Below, piece after piece: positions 1 through 5,529 of a stretch of DNA of 5,971 bases. This stretch comes from Desulfurococcales archaeon. Its GTDB lineage: Archaea; Thermoproteota; Thermoprotei_A; Sulfolobales; Ignisphaeraceae. Below the pieces are notes generated by a model. That model was not told the DNA's origin, searched no databases, and worked only from the letters and a program-made list of their open reading frames with translations. Each line of letters starts with the position of its first letter. Positions within the stretch are counted from its first letter, which is position 1. A program made the translations under genes and the position numbers. The stretch spans positions 1 through 5,971 of the forward strand of contig JAPYWC010000036.1 in NCBI GenBank assembly GCA_028276605.1, written 5' to 3'.

Positions 1-1006
1 TTGCAGTAACAGCAGTCGTGTGAGATCGGAGCATAAGCCTTGATGCTTTCTCAAGAGACCATTTATATCTCCACCCAGTACTACCACTATTACCACCAAA
101 TTCGTGAACTGCCCTCACTCTCTTAATCACTTCATCGAACCTTGAAATATCAGCGTAACCTTCAACAACTAGTATGTCATGAATATCTCTTGATGGGTGA
201 TCCTGTGCTTGGAATAGTATGTCGAAGTTCCATAGCTCTGGTATTATGTAATCATCATGAATTTCCTCAAACCCTAGATCCTCCATAACATCCCTAATCA
301 TGTCGATGAACTCCTTAAAGAAGTGCTTCTTTCCAGGATAGGTTATAGGGGGTAAAGCCTCTAGATTAAATGGTTTAAGTATGACCTCTCTCCACCTACC
401 TGTTGCGAGAAGCTCATGAGTTAGCTTAGACACAGCTTTTTTGCTTATGAGCGTTCTCGCCTCTTCTGCAGAGACAATGAGCCTTACAAACCTTTGCTTA
501 ATTCTGCGAATCTCAATAAGCTTCCTCTTTACCAGTTCCTGAAAGATGGGGTCATTTTCAATGTTTTTATCTACTTCTCTTTCACTTAAGAACATCTTCA
601 ACATCTCTCTATGCTTATCTAAAGGCGTAAATGAGATTAGTTTAGCAATCCCTTTCTCTACTTTTATCCAACCTCTTTTTATAGCCCAAGTAATCCCAAT
701 ACTTGCTATGGACTCACCTAAACTGCGTTTAATCTCGCTAACTGGTGCCTCTCCACCTACTTCTTGAAGAAGCCTACAAACCTTTTCTTCAGGTAGTGAT
801 TCTATATAGCTCGCCCCTTCCTCAGTAGCTTTTCCAATAACTTTACTCTCCTCAATAACTTCAATAATATTTTTGGATTTGAGAAGCTCAAGTATCGATG
901 ATAATCCCTGCTCTGATATTCCTATAAGTTTCGCTAGCTCTGAGACTTCAATAGGTCTACCTACTTCGAGGAGCTTCTCGACAACTGCTACTTCACTAGA
1001 CGACAA
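1..1006 (-). CDS. pheS: Phenylalanyl-tRNA synthetase alpha subunit (partial, C-terminus beyond left edge)
   Basis: Cytoplasmic enzyme that, as the catalytic chain of an alpha2-beta2 complex with PheT, charges tRNA-Phe with phenylalanine using ATP. I translated the open frame by hand: 335 codons without a stop, running off the left edge. Residues 1-130 look like the small winged-helix-type N-terminal modules of archaeal/eukaryotic PheS (for example GITWAIKRGWIKV, 104-116). The class II catalytic core starts near residue 216 with PGKKHFF (225-231), followed by FQAQDHPSRD (265-274), VHEFGGNSGSTGW (300-312) and motif 2, LRSHTTAVTA (326-335), where the window stops just before the expected arginine. 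Family members are about 460-510 aa, so roughly 130-170 residues are missing. The start is uncertain: no ATG is in frame. TTG at 1006 gives MSSSEVAVVEKLL, which aligns with the usual 'M-L-S-x-x-E' opening; TTG at 1054 would add 16 residues. PheT is not visible. Confidence 0.96.
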   Translation of the reverse strand, partial: MSSSEVAVVEKLLEVGRPIEVSELAKLIGISEQGLSSILELLKSKNIIEVIEESKVIGKATEEGASYIESLPEEKVCRLLQEVGGEAPVSEIKRSLGESIASIGITWAIKRGWIKVEKGIAKLISFTPLDKHREMLKMFLSEREVDKNIENDPIFQELVKRKLIEIRRIKQRFVRLIVSAEEARTLISKKAVSKLTHELLATGRWREVILKPFNLEALPPITYPGKKHFFKEFIDMIRDVMEDLGFEEIHDDYIIPELWNFDILFQAQDHPSRDIHDILVVEGYADISRFDEVIKRVRAVHEFGGNSGSTGWRYKWSLEKASRLMLRSHTTAVTA

Positions 1007-1070
1007 TAAGTGCTGTAAAACAATGATTGAACACCTACTCTTTGCAACTCTCAAAAACTGAAATCTAGTG

Positions 1071-1087
1071 AGAAAATAAGGGTTTAC
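1071..1087 (-). promoter_or_regulatory. Putative BRE/TATA promoter of pheS
   Basis: Read on the minus strand this is GTAAACCCTTATTTTCT, an A-rich BRE-like stretch followed by a TATA-like TTATTTT centred near 1076. A transcription start about 25 nt downstream would fall near 1050, just inside the longer possible reading frame (TTG 1054). That favours the TTG at 1006 with a leader of about 45 nt. The T-rich stretch lies only about 30 nt after the peptidase stop, so it could also act as that gene's terminator. Confidence 0.4.
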
Positions 1088-1110
1088 TTTTAATGCATGA
1101 ACATATTGCT

Positions 1111-2223
1111 TTACTTTATAACTTTCCTTAGGTTTTCTTCAATCCACTTCCTATTAACTTTCTTAACTGTTGCTGCTACAAGCCTTGCTGTATTAACAAG
1201 ATCATCTAAGTGAAGCACCTCAACAGCACTGTGAATGTATCTTGTGGGAATTGATATCACTCCTACTGGTATACCCTCTCTCGCAATCTGAATTGCTGAA
1301 GCGTCTGTTGTACCACCACTTAAAACCTCAATTTGATAAGGTATTCCTTCTTCCTTAGCAACCTCAGTAATTAGCTTAACTACTGCAGGATTTACTATAA
1401 CTCCTGAACCTGCTCTACCATCCATAATCTTTATCGCAGGTCCCTTACCCAAATATGTGAATCTCTCATGCTCAGCAGCGCCAGGTACGTCAGCAGCTAT
1501 TGTAACATCTATGGCGATACCGAAGTCAGGAGCTATTGAAAAGGCTGCTGTTCGAGCTCCTTTTAGACCAACTTCTTCCTGAACCGTGGCAACAAAGTAG
1601 ACGTCAACATCGGTTTTAACATCTGCTAGCATCCTTGCTGCTAGAATCATTGCAACAACGCCTGCCCTATCATCAAAAGATTTCCCTGTTACAACATCAG
1701 GATTTGCCAACCTCTCAACAGTTCTATCAAATACTGCTACCGAGCCTATAGTTATACCCATTTTCTCTACTTCATCCTTTGACGAAGCACCAACATCTAT
1801 GAAAAGGTCTGAAAGCGCCAAAACCTTTTGTGCTTCCTCAGGTTTCATTATATGAGGGGGTTTAACCCCTATAACTCCTCTGAAAATCTTACCATCTAGG
1901 GTTCTTATTAAGACCCTCTGACCTGGGACTATCCTCTCATTCCAACCACCAATGGGTACAAACCTTAGGAAACCATCACTAGTAATTGCATTTATCATGA
2001 GCCCTATTTCATCCATGTGCGCAGCTATCATTACCTTACCTCCACCTTCACCCTTCTTCAACCCTATAACATTGCCCATCGCATCAATCCATAGTCTATC
2101 AACATACTGCTCAAGTTCGTTCACAACAATGTTCCTTACCTCATCCTCAAACCCTGAAGGACCTACCTTTTCACATAATTTCTTTAAGAGGGAGAATGAA
2201 ATTTCTTTGAGCTCTACCATCAT
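1111..2223 (-). CDS. M42 family metallo-aminopeptidase (tetrahedral aminopeptidase type)
   Basis: Cytosolic dinuclear-metal aminopeptidase of the M42 clan (TET/FrvX/deblocking aminopeptidase group), which trims peptides left by proteasomal or other proteolysis. Members characterised in archaea form hollow 12-subunit tetrahedra. All expected active-site residues can be placed: H69 in AAHMDEIG, bridging D184 in SFDDRAG, the EE pair E216 (general base) and E217 (metal ligand) in VQEEVGLKG, D239 in AIDVT, and H331 in RYIHSAVE, with the conserved GGTTDASA at 303-310. The PDZ-like dimerisation domain characteristic of M42 inserts between about residues 75 and 170. Length is 370 aa against about 350 for the family, with no signal peptide. 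Two consecutive ATG codons open the frame; a weak GGGG lies at 2230-2233. It has its own TATA-like box, although it follows the kinase gene by only 51 nt. Substrate preference (Asp/Glu, Lys or Leu type) cannot be read from the sequence. Confidence 0.95.
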   Translation of the reverse strand: MMVELKEISFSLLKKLCEKVGPSGFEDEVRNIVVNELEQYVDRLWIDAMGNVIGLKKGEGGGKVMIAAHMDEIGLMINAITSDGFLRFVPIGGWNERIVPGQRVLIRTLDGKIFRGVIGVKPPHIMKPEEAQKVLALSDLFIDVGASSKDEVEKMGITIGSVAVFDRTVERLANPDVVTGKSFDDRAGVVAMILAARMLADVKTDVDVYFVATVQEEVGLKGARTAAFSIAPDFGIAIDVTIAADVPGAAEHERFTYLGKGPAIKIMDGRAGSGVIVNPAVVKLITEVAKEEGIPYQIEVLSGGTTDASAIQIAREGIPVGVISIPTRYIHSAVEVLHLDDLVNTARLVAATVKKVNRKWIEENLRKVIK

Positions 2224-2260
2224 TAGGGACCCCAGTAAACTAGTGAAATGTGGTGCAGAC

Positions 2261-2270
2261 TAAATAAATG
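2261..2270 (-). promoter_or_regulatory. Putative TATA box of the M42 peptidase gene
   Basis: The minus strand reads CATTTATTTA, centred about 42 nt before the peptidase ATG and lying between the kinase stop and the peptidase start. A start of transcription near 2240 would leave a leader of about 17 nt that includes the weak GGGG ribosome-binding candidate. The same T-rich run could serve as the kinase terminator. Confidence 0.45.
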
Positions 2271-2274
2271 TTGA

Positions 2275-3045
2275 TTATCGCAATAAGATCGAAAATATTC
2301 TCTTTACAATGTCTTTCCTAGAATCATCTTCTGCAATCTTGTACTTCTTTGCCAACATTAACATATGCTCAATCTCCTCATCTGACAGATCCGAAAATAA
2401 GGAGTATGCTCTCCTATATCTCACAATAGATGCTATAATCCTTGTTACATTTGAGGCATTACGCGAGACCCTCGCAGATTCTAAATCTATAAACCTAGGT
2501 TTTAGCGGATCTCCACACTCAAAAATAACTTGGGTATCCGGTCTACTAATCTCATCAATGTCGATTCCTATTCTATCCAAACTATATGCAGCTTCAATTA
2601 ATTTTGCAAAACCATTTCTTAATTGCTGAAGAGAGGCGGTAGCTATAAACTCCTTGAGCGTGGGACCATCGATAAACTCCCTTACGATGAAATCCCTGGA
2701 GTATGTATACACCTTGGGAACAAAACCACTTGCTTTAGCAAGTATTAGGAGCTCTGCTTCTCTTTCTAGAGAATCTCGTTTTGAGTCCAATCTTCTAATC
2801 TTAACAGCAACCAATTCATTGTTATACCTTGCAAGCACAACAACAGCTGCATGCCCTTTACCCACAACTCTTACACCACCTTCAAGCACTACTTTACCAA
2901 AGTCATAGATTTCTACCACACCCAAACCCCTAATTTGCGAAAGCCTGCTAAAGCAACATTCCTCCTCTACCCTAGGAAAACACAAAACCTTACACAGCTT
3001 CTCCCTATCAACTATAGGTTTAAGCTCATAATCCCTACACAACAT
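2275..3045 (-). CDS. Predicted RIO/Bud32-like archaeal Ser/Thr protein kinase (COG2112-type), divergent
   Basis: Probable cytosolic protein kinase of the small archaeal group COG2112, related in outline to RIO and Bud32 kinases; targets unknown. Visible motifs are a glycine loop GKGHAAVVV (62-70), the ATP-binding lysine in VAVKIRR (K82), an alpha-C glutamate in EREAELL (95-101), a hinge-like VREFIDGPTL (121-130), a catalytic loop GIDIDEISRPDTQV (160-173) and a metal-binding segment FIDLESA (185-191, D187) in place of DFG. Family members, as I recall them, usually have an H-G-(E/Q)-L-S-R-P type loop. Here His and Gly are replaced by I163 and D164, although E165 and the SRP remain. The first 55 residues are an extension before the kinase fold and contain four of the protein's cysteines (C3, C18, C22 and the CC pair at 30-31 make five if all are counted). 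Length is 256 aa. It is divergent from the rubredoxin-like gene and first in the minus-strand series that ends in pheS. Confidence 0.82.
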   Translation of the reverse strand: MLCRDYELKPIVDREKLCKVLCFPRVEEECCFSRLSQIRGLGVVEIYDFGKVVLEGGVRVVGKGHAAVVVLARYNNELVAVKIRRLDSKRDSLEREAELLILAKASGFVPKVYTYSRDFIVREFIDGPTLKEFIATASLQQLRNGFAKLIEAAYSLDRIGIDIDEISRPDTQVIFECGDPLKPRFIDLESARVSRNASNVTRIIASIVRYRRAYSLFSDLSDEEIEHMLMLAKKYKIAEDDSRKDIVKRIFSILLR

Positions 3046-3074
3046 AATGCTACCAGCAAGTCATTAGCTCTAGC

Positions 3075-3086
3075 AAAATATTTACG
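3075..3086 (-). promoter_or_regulatory. Putative TATA box of the kinase gene
   Basis: The minus strand reads CGTAAATATTTT, centred about 35 nt before the kinase ATG at 3045. A start of transcription near 3054 would leave a leader under 10 nt. No Shine-Dalgarno sequence is visible in front of the ATG, which is consistent with a near-leaderless crenarchaeal mRNA. Confidence 0.5.
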
Positions 3087-3205
3087 TAATCACTTATCAA
3101 AGAGTAACACATTACTATTATCCAAAGTCAGCATTAAGAATACTGAAAGAAGTTAATTTATATTATTTGCATTAGTAATTTAGCAATCCTTATTTCAATA
3201 TGCAA

Positions 3206-3217
3206 AAATTTAAATAC
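3206..3217 (+). promoter_or_regulatory. Putative strong BRE/TATA promoter of the rubredoxin-like gene
   Basis: An A-run (3204-3208) followed by TTTAAATA (3209-3216) closely fits an archaeal BRE plus TATA box. Its centre is about 41 nt before the ATG at 3253, predicting transcription from about 3238 and a leader of about 15 nt. That leader contains GTGTGAGC (3241-3248), whose GTGA can pair with the 16S rRNA tail. The rest of the 207-nt divergent spacer is very AT-rich and shows no gene that I can support. Confidence 0.6.
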
Positions 3218-3252
3218 ACCTGCTTAGAGGATAAAATATTGTGTGAGCAAAA

Positions 3253-3585
3253 ATGCCTATGTGGAAATGTAAGGTATGTGGATTCGTATTTGAAGGACCT
3301 GAACCACCAGAGAAATGTCCAAAGTGTGGAGCACCAAAAGATCAGTTTGTTAAGTTGAGTGAAGAAGAAGAAAAACTAATTCTAAGAGCAAGACTGACAA
3401 ATAGTCTCCATATGGAAGCTTACACCCTACTTCAAAGATTACTCGAAATAGCCGAAAAAGGGATTCAAGATAACCTTGACCCGTCATGCGTGAAGATATT
3501 TGCTGAAGAGAAGGAATTCGCATTAACAATGATGCAGAAGATCAAGGCAGAGCTTGAAGCTCATATGAAGAAAGGGAAGTGGTAA
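3253..3585 (+). CDS. Rubredoxin-like domain protein with helical C-terminus (rubrerythrin-related)
   Basis: Probable cytosolic iron (or zinc) protein, perhaps an electron carrier in oxidative-stress defence as for rubredoxin and rubrerythrin. Residues 4-32 form a compact rubredoxin-like knuckle: [12 protein letters not shown] with C6 and C9, then [15 protein letters not shown] with C22 and C25. This is the short version found at one end of rubrerythrins, with only 12 residues between the CxxC pairs instead of the longer spacer of free rubredoxin. Residues 37-107 are predicted as two long helices split by a turn at DNLDPS (73-78). The hairpin holds H53, E55, E85, E86, E88 and H104, but a full rubrerythrin has four helices and about 140 residues here, so it is either half of a ferritin-like bundle that dimerises or a different helical module. 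It has its own promoter, lies opposite the kinase, and is followed by a T-rich terminator candidate. Length is 110 aa. Confidence 0.85.
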   Translation: MPMWKCKVCGFVFEGPEPPEKCPKCGAPKDQFVKLSEEEEKLILRARLTNSLHMEAYTLLQRLLEIAEKGIQDNLDPSCVKIFAEEKEFALTMMQKIKAELEAHMKKGKW

Positions 3586-3590
3586 ATCAC

Positions 3591-3602
3591 TCTCTTTTTA
3601 TC
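3591..3602 (+). terminator. T-rich terminator candidate after the rubredoxin-like gene
   Basis: TCTCTTTTTATC begins 6 nt after the stop codon at 3583-3585 and contains a run of five T. Archaeal intrinsic termination needs T-rich tracts and no strong hairpin. This would separate the gene from the coiled-coil unit, which has its own promoter candidate. Confidence 0.5.
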
Positions 3603-3642
3603 TTATCCTACCTCTTTCAAAGAATTTCCTCCACTATTCTGC

Positions 3643-3658
3643 CAAAAGCTAATATTAG
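3643..3658 (+). promoter_or_regulatory. Putative BRE/TATA promoter of the coiled-coil/DUF429 unit
   Basis: CAAAAG (3643-3648, BRE-like) is followed by CTAATATTAG (3649-3658), centred near 3654. Adding about 26 nt puts the transcription start at about 3680, exactly on the GTG that opens the coiled-coil frame. This predicts a leaderless mRNA from GTG 3680, or a 12-nt leader if ATG 3692 is used. Confidence 0.55.
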
Positions 3659-3679
3659 TCGATAGTTCTTTGTAGCTTA

Positions 3680-3898
3680 GTGAAGTTGAAAATGCCAGAG
3701 ATAACAAAGAAACTACTGGAGGAGATATGCTTAGATGCTGACGTACTAAAGCGTAAGGTTGAGGTATTAGAGAAAGAATTGAGTGAGGTTGAGAGACAGC
3801 TAGAGGAGCTTAAGGCTAGGAGGAACTACTTGAGGGAGGAGCTTAGGAAGAGTAAGAAGCGCTTAGAGGAACTAGAGAGGCTGTGTAGTAATGAGTGA
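3680..3898 (+). CDS. Small coiled-coil protein of unknown function
   Basis: I do not recognise a family. The 72-aa product is highly charged and almost entirely a predicted long alpha-helix. From residue 20 to 68 it shows heptad spacing of Leu/Val with Glu/Lys/Arg between (for example KVEVLEKELSEVERQLEELK, 26-45), typical of a parallel or hairpin coiled coil; two Cys (17 and 69) flank the coil. Two starts are possible: GTG at 3680, favoured because the TATA-like box lies about 26 nt upstream, or ATG at 3692, which would use GTGA at 3680-3683 as ribosome-binding site and give 68 aa. The end overlaps the DUF429 start by 8 nt, so the two proteins are probably translationally coupled and may act together, the coil perhaps as an oligomerising partner. 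That role is inference only. Confidence 0.75.
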   Translation: MKLKMPEITKKLLEEICLDADVLKRKVEVLEKELSEVERQLEELKARRNYLREELRKSKKRLEELERLCSNE

Positions 3899-4451
3899 AT
3901 ACAATGCATATATAGGTATAGATCTTGCGGCAAAACCTCACAGATGCACAGGTTTTGTGGCTATTGCTTCTACTGATCTTAGAGTTGTTGAAGCTGTATG
4001 TCTGGGAAGCGACGATGAAATAGTGAACAGTGTTAGAAAGTGGGGAAGAGCTGTTGTAGCTATTGATGCACCTTTTGGATTCGGTAATGGCTTTATTAGG
4101 AGTATTGATAGGAAGATGATTTCGCTCGGATTCAGGGTTTTTCCGCCAGGATTCTCCCATATGAAAACATTGACTGCAAGAGCCATTGAACTTGTTAAGA
4201 GATTGAAGAGCCTTGATGTAGTAGTCTTAGAGACTCACCCCAAAAGCATATTAAAGAGTAGTAAATGCAGAAATGTTCAAGAGCTTTCTGAAAAACTTGG
4301 TATAAAAGAGATTGAGAAGGCATTAAATGGTGTAAAAGATATTGAAGATGCTTTGCTTGCTGCAATAGCCTCACTATGCTATGTAATTAACTGCTCATAC
4401 AAGGTTGAAGATATTGATGGAACTATATGGCTTGTAAAAGAGTTGTGCTGA
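3891..4451 (+). CDS. DUF429 family protein (RNase H-like fold, function unknown)
   Basis: This matches the DUF429 pattern of a predicted RNase H-like/actin-like fold with conserved acidic residues: YIGIDLAAKP with D11 at the first strand, VVAIDAPFGFG with D59, an invariant-looking ETHP (E114-P117), and DIEDALLAA with D150 and D153. FRVFPPGF (81-88) is the central segment that usually follows an R-x-C/D-x-x-L-G type helix. Length is 186 aa, at the short end of the family, with no signal peptide or membrane segment, so it is cytosolic. The biochemical activity of DUF429 is not established to my knowledge; a nuclease or nucleotide-binding role is suggested only by the fold. The ATG at 3891 overlaps the end of the coiled-coil gene (ATGAGTGA), with no separate promoter, which implies one transcript. 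It converges on the 356-aa gene, with 7 nt between the stops. Confidence 0.85.
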   Translation: MSEYNAYIGIDLAAKPHRCTGFVAIASTDLRVVEAVCLGSDDEIVNSVRKWGRAVVAIDAPFGFGNGFIRSIDRKMISLGFRVFPPGFSHMKTLTARAIELVKRLKSLDVVVLETHPKSILKSSKCRNVQELSEKLGIKEIEKALNGVKDIEDALLAAIASLCYVINCSYKVEDIDGTIWLVKELC

Positions 4452-4458
4452 AAATAGG

Positions 4459-5529
4459 CTATGCCTCTATCAATTCATAGTCTTGCTCAATTGGTCTGCC
4501 CCTGTTGTCTACCAACCCCATTACCCATTTTCTGCATGTTTCAAGGTCTCTGAACAGGAATGTTCTTGGTACGTAGTGTATGAATATCTGGTTAGTTGCT
4601 TTGTCTAGACCTAGTAGAGCAACCCATTCTACGCGCATCATGTTGAAATCCTGTGTTACGTTTACTAGCTTCACCATTGCATAAGTGGGCTTGACTACGC
4701 ATTCCATTGCGTATATGTCTATGGGTTCCTCATGTATTCTAAGGTCAAGAACTATTATACCGTCTCTTGCTAGCAGAAATACTGTGCTGAAGCCTCTGCA
4801 CATTCTGTCTGCGTATCTCCTAGCCCTATCCTCGTCGAAGAACTTCTTGAGGTAGTTGAAGACTCCGTTGAAGCAGTTGCTGTAGCCTACTGAGTCGTTT
4901 GTGTATACAGCTGGGTCACCAAACCTCCTTTCCCTGAAGCTCAGATAGTTCAGCACGTCGCTGAAGTACTTCTGTAGAATTGGTAGACACCTCTCATGTG
5001 ATTTCCTAAGCCTCGTTATAAACGCCTTTCTCCCCGCTTCCCTCTTCACACTTCTTATGCTCTCTATGTAGATAGCCCATTCAGCAATAGCCTCAAAACA
5101 TGAATCTATACCTTTTGAGCACTTCTCACTCAAATCACTCAGAACTTTGTTGTAACAATAGTTAGTCTCTATAACATCGCCATTGTAGCAATACCTGTAC
5201 AAATTATATGAGAATTGCATTAATGTGTCGAGAAGTTTCCAAAGCTCTTCTGTGTATGGGTACACCTTGTAAACCCTATAACCATACCTGTACTCATGTA
5301 TTGGGTTCTGTAGCTCTGGTATGTGGTTCTCTAGCCAGTGCAGGGGCTTATCGACGTACTTAGCCGTGAATACAAAGCCGTTGCGTCTCTTAGCACATGA
5401 GCTAGTCACTTTCTCGCATTTGAGCAAGCGGTAAGACCTTTGGTAGGGTTTCCCAATGCCTAGGTGAATAAACATGTTTTCACCATCGAGAAAGGTGTTA
5501 AAAATAAAAATGGGTTTGGGTTTAATCAT
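4459..5529 (-). CDS. Uncharacterised cysteine- and tyrosine-rich protein, second gene of the right-hand operon
   Basis: I cannot assign a function. The 356-aa product has no transmembrane segment or signal peptide, so it is probably cytosolic. Residues 92-235 are mainly helical and rich in Tyr, Phe and Arg; residues 245-320 look like beta strands (FLLARDGIIVLDLRI, MVKLVNVT, NQIFIHYVPR), and the protein ends in a helix with CRKWVMGL (332-339). It has 11 cysteines (38, 45, 114, 125, 137, 144, 181, 219, 244, 277, 332), spread rather than in CxxC pairs, which may suggest disulfides as known in hyperthermophile cytosol. The C-terminal pattern MVKLVN, then YVPR, then WVMGL recalls, from memory, bacterial DUF6745-type proteins; this is weak. 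The ATG at 5529 overlaps the upstream gene by 8 nt (ATGATTAA), but ATG 5475 (338 aa) has a better ribosome-binding site. It is an intact frame with no sign of decay. Confidence 0.82.
   Translation of the reverse strand: MIKPKPIFIFNTFLDGENMFIHLGIGKPYQRSYRLLKCEKVTSSCAKRRNGFVFTAKYVDKPLHWLENHIPELQNPIHEYRYGYRVYKVYPYTEELWKLLDTLMQFSYNLYRYCYNGDVIETNYCYNKVLSDLSEKCSKGIDSCFEAIAEWAIYIESIRSVKREAGRKAFITRLRKSHERCLPILQKYFSDVLNYLSFRERRFGDPAVYTNDSVGYSNCFNGVFNYLKKFFDEDRARRYADRMCRGFSTVFLLARDGIIVLDLRIHEEPIDIYAMECVVKPTYAMVKLVNVTQDFNMMRVEWVALLGLDKATNQIFIHYVPRTFLFRDLETCRKWVMGLVDNRGRPIEQDYELIEA
4461..4473 (-). repeat. Left copy of a 13-nt inverted repeat flanking the right-hand operon
   Basis: The minus strand reads TTGATAGAGGCAT. 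It is identical to the plus strand at 5890-5902, so the two copies form an inverted pair about 1.4 kb apart, pointing outward. This copy forms the last codons of the 356-aa gene (Leu-Ile-Glu-Ala and the first base of the stop). A 13-nt match can arise by chance in a window this long. Confidence 0.45.
5480..5484 (-). promoter_or_regulatory. Shine-Dalgarno candidate supporting an internal start at 5475
   Basis: The minus strand reads GGTGA, followed by AAAC and then ATG at 5475 (codon 19 of the longer frame). GGTGA is complementary to the archaeal 16S rRNA tail at suitable spacing, whereas no such site precedes ATG 5529. A T-rich, TATA-like TTTTTATTTTTAAC lies at about 5498-5511. The protein may therefore start at 5475, or both starts may be used. 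Confidence 0.45.

Noticed and set aside
546..1061. Two plus-strand frames of 73 and 62 codons opposite pheS
   Set aside because: They lie wholly or largely within the clearly identified pheS frame on the other strand, with Ser/Leu-rich low-complexity products typical of antisense shadows.
1022..1061. ATGATTG ... CTGA arrangement resembling a C/D-box guide RNA
   Set aside because: The C box is imperfect, there is no C'/D' pair and no terminal stem, and it overlaps the pheS leader in antisense.
1952..2263. Plus-strand 103-codon frame opposite the M42 peptidase
   Set aside because: Antisense of a well-conserved gene; product rich in Ser/Thr/Pro and without recognisable motifs.
2309..3156. Three plus-strand frames (106, 84 and 101 codons) opposite the kinase
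   Set aside because: They mirror the kinase codons; no promoter or ribosome-binding site, and the last one only extends by chance into the spacer.
3843..4186. Two minus-strand frames opposite the DUF429 gene
   Set aside because: Shadows of the DUF429 frame, which has family motifs and a coupled upstream gene.
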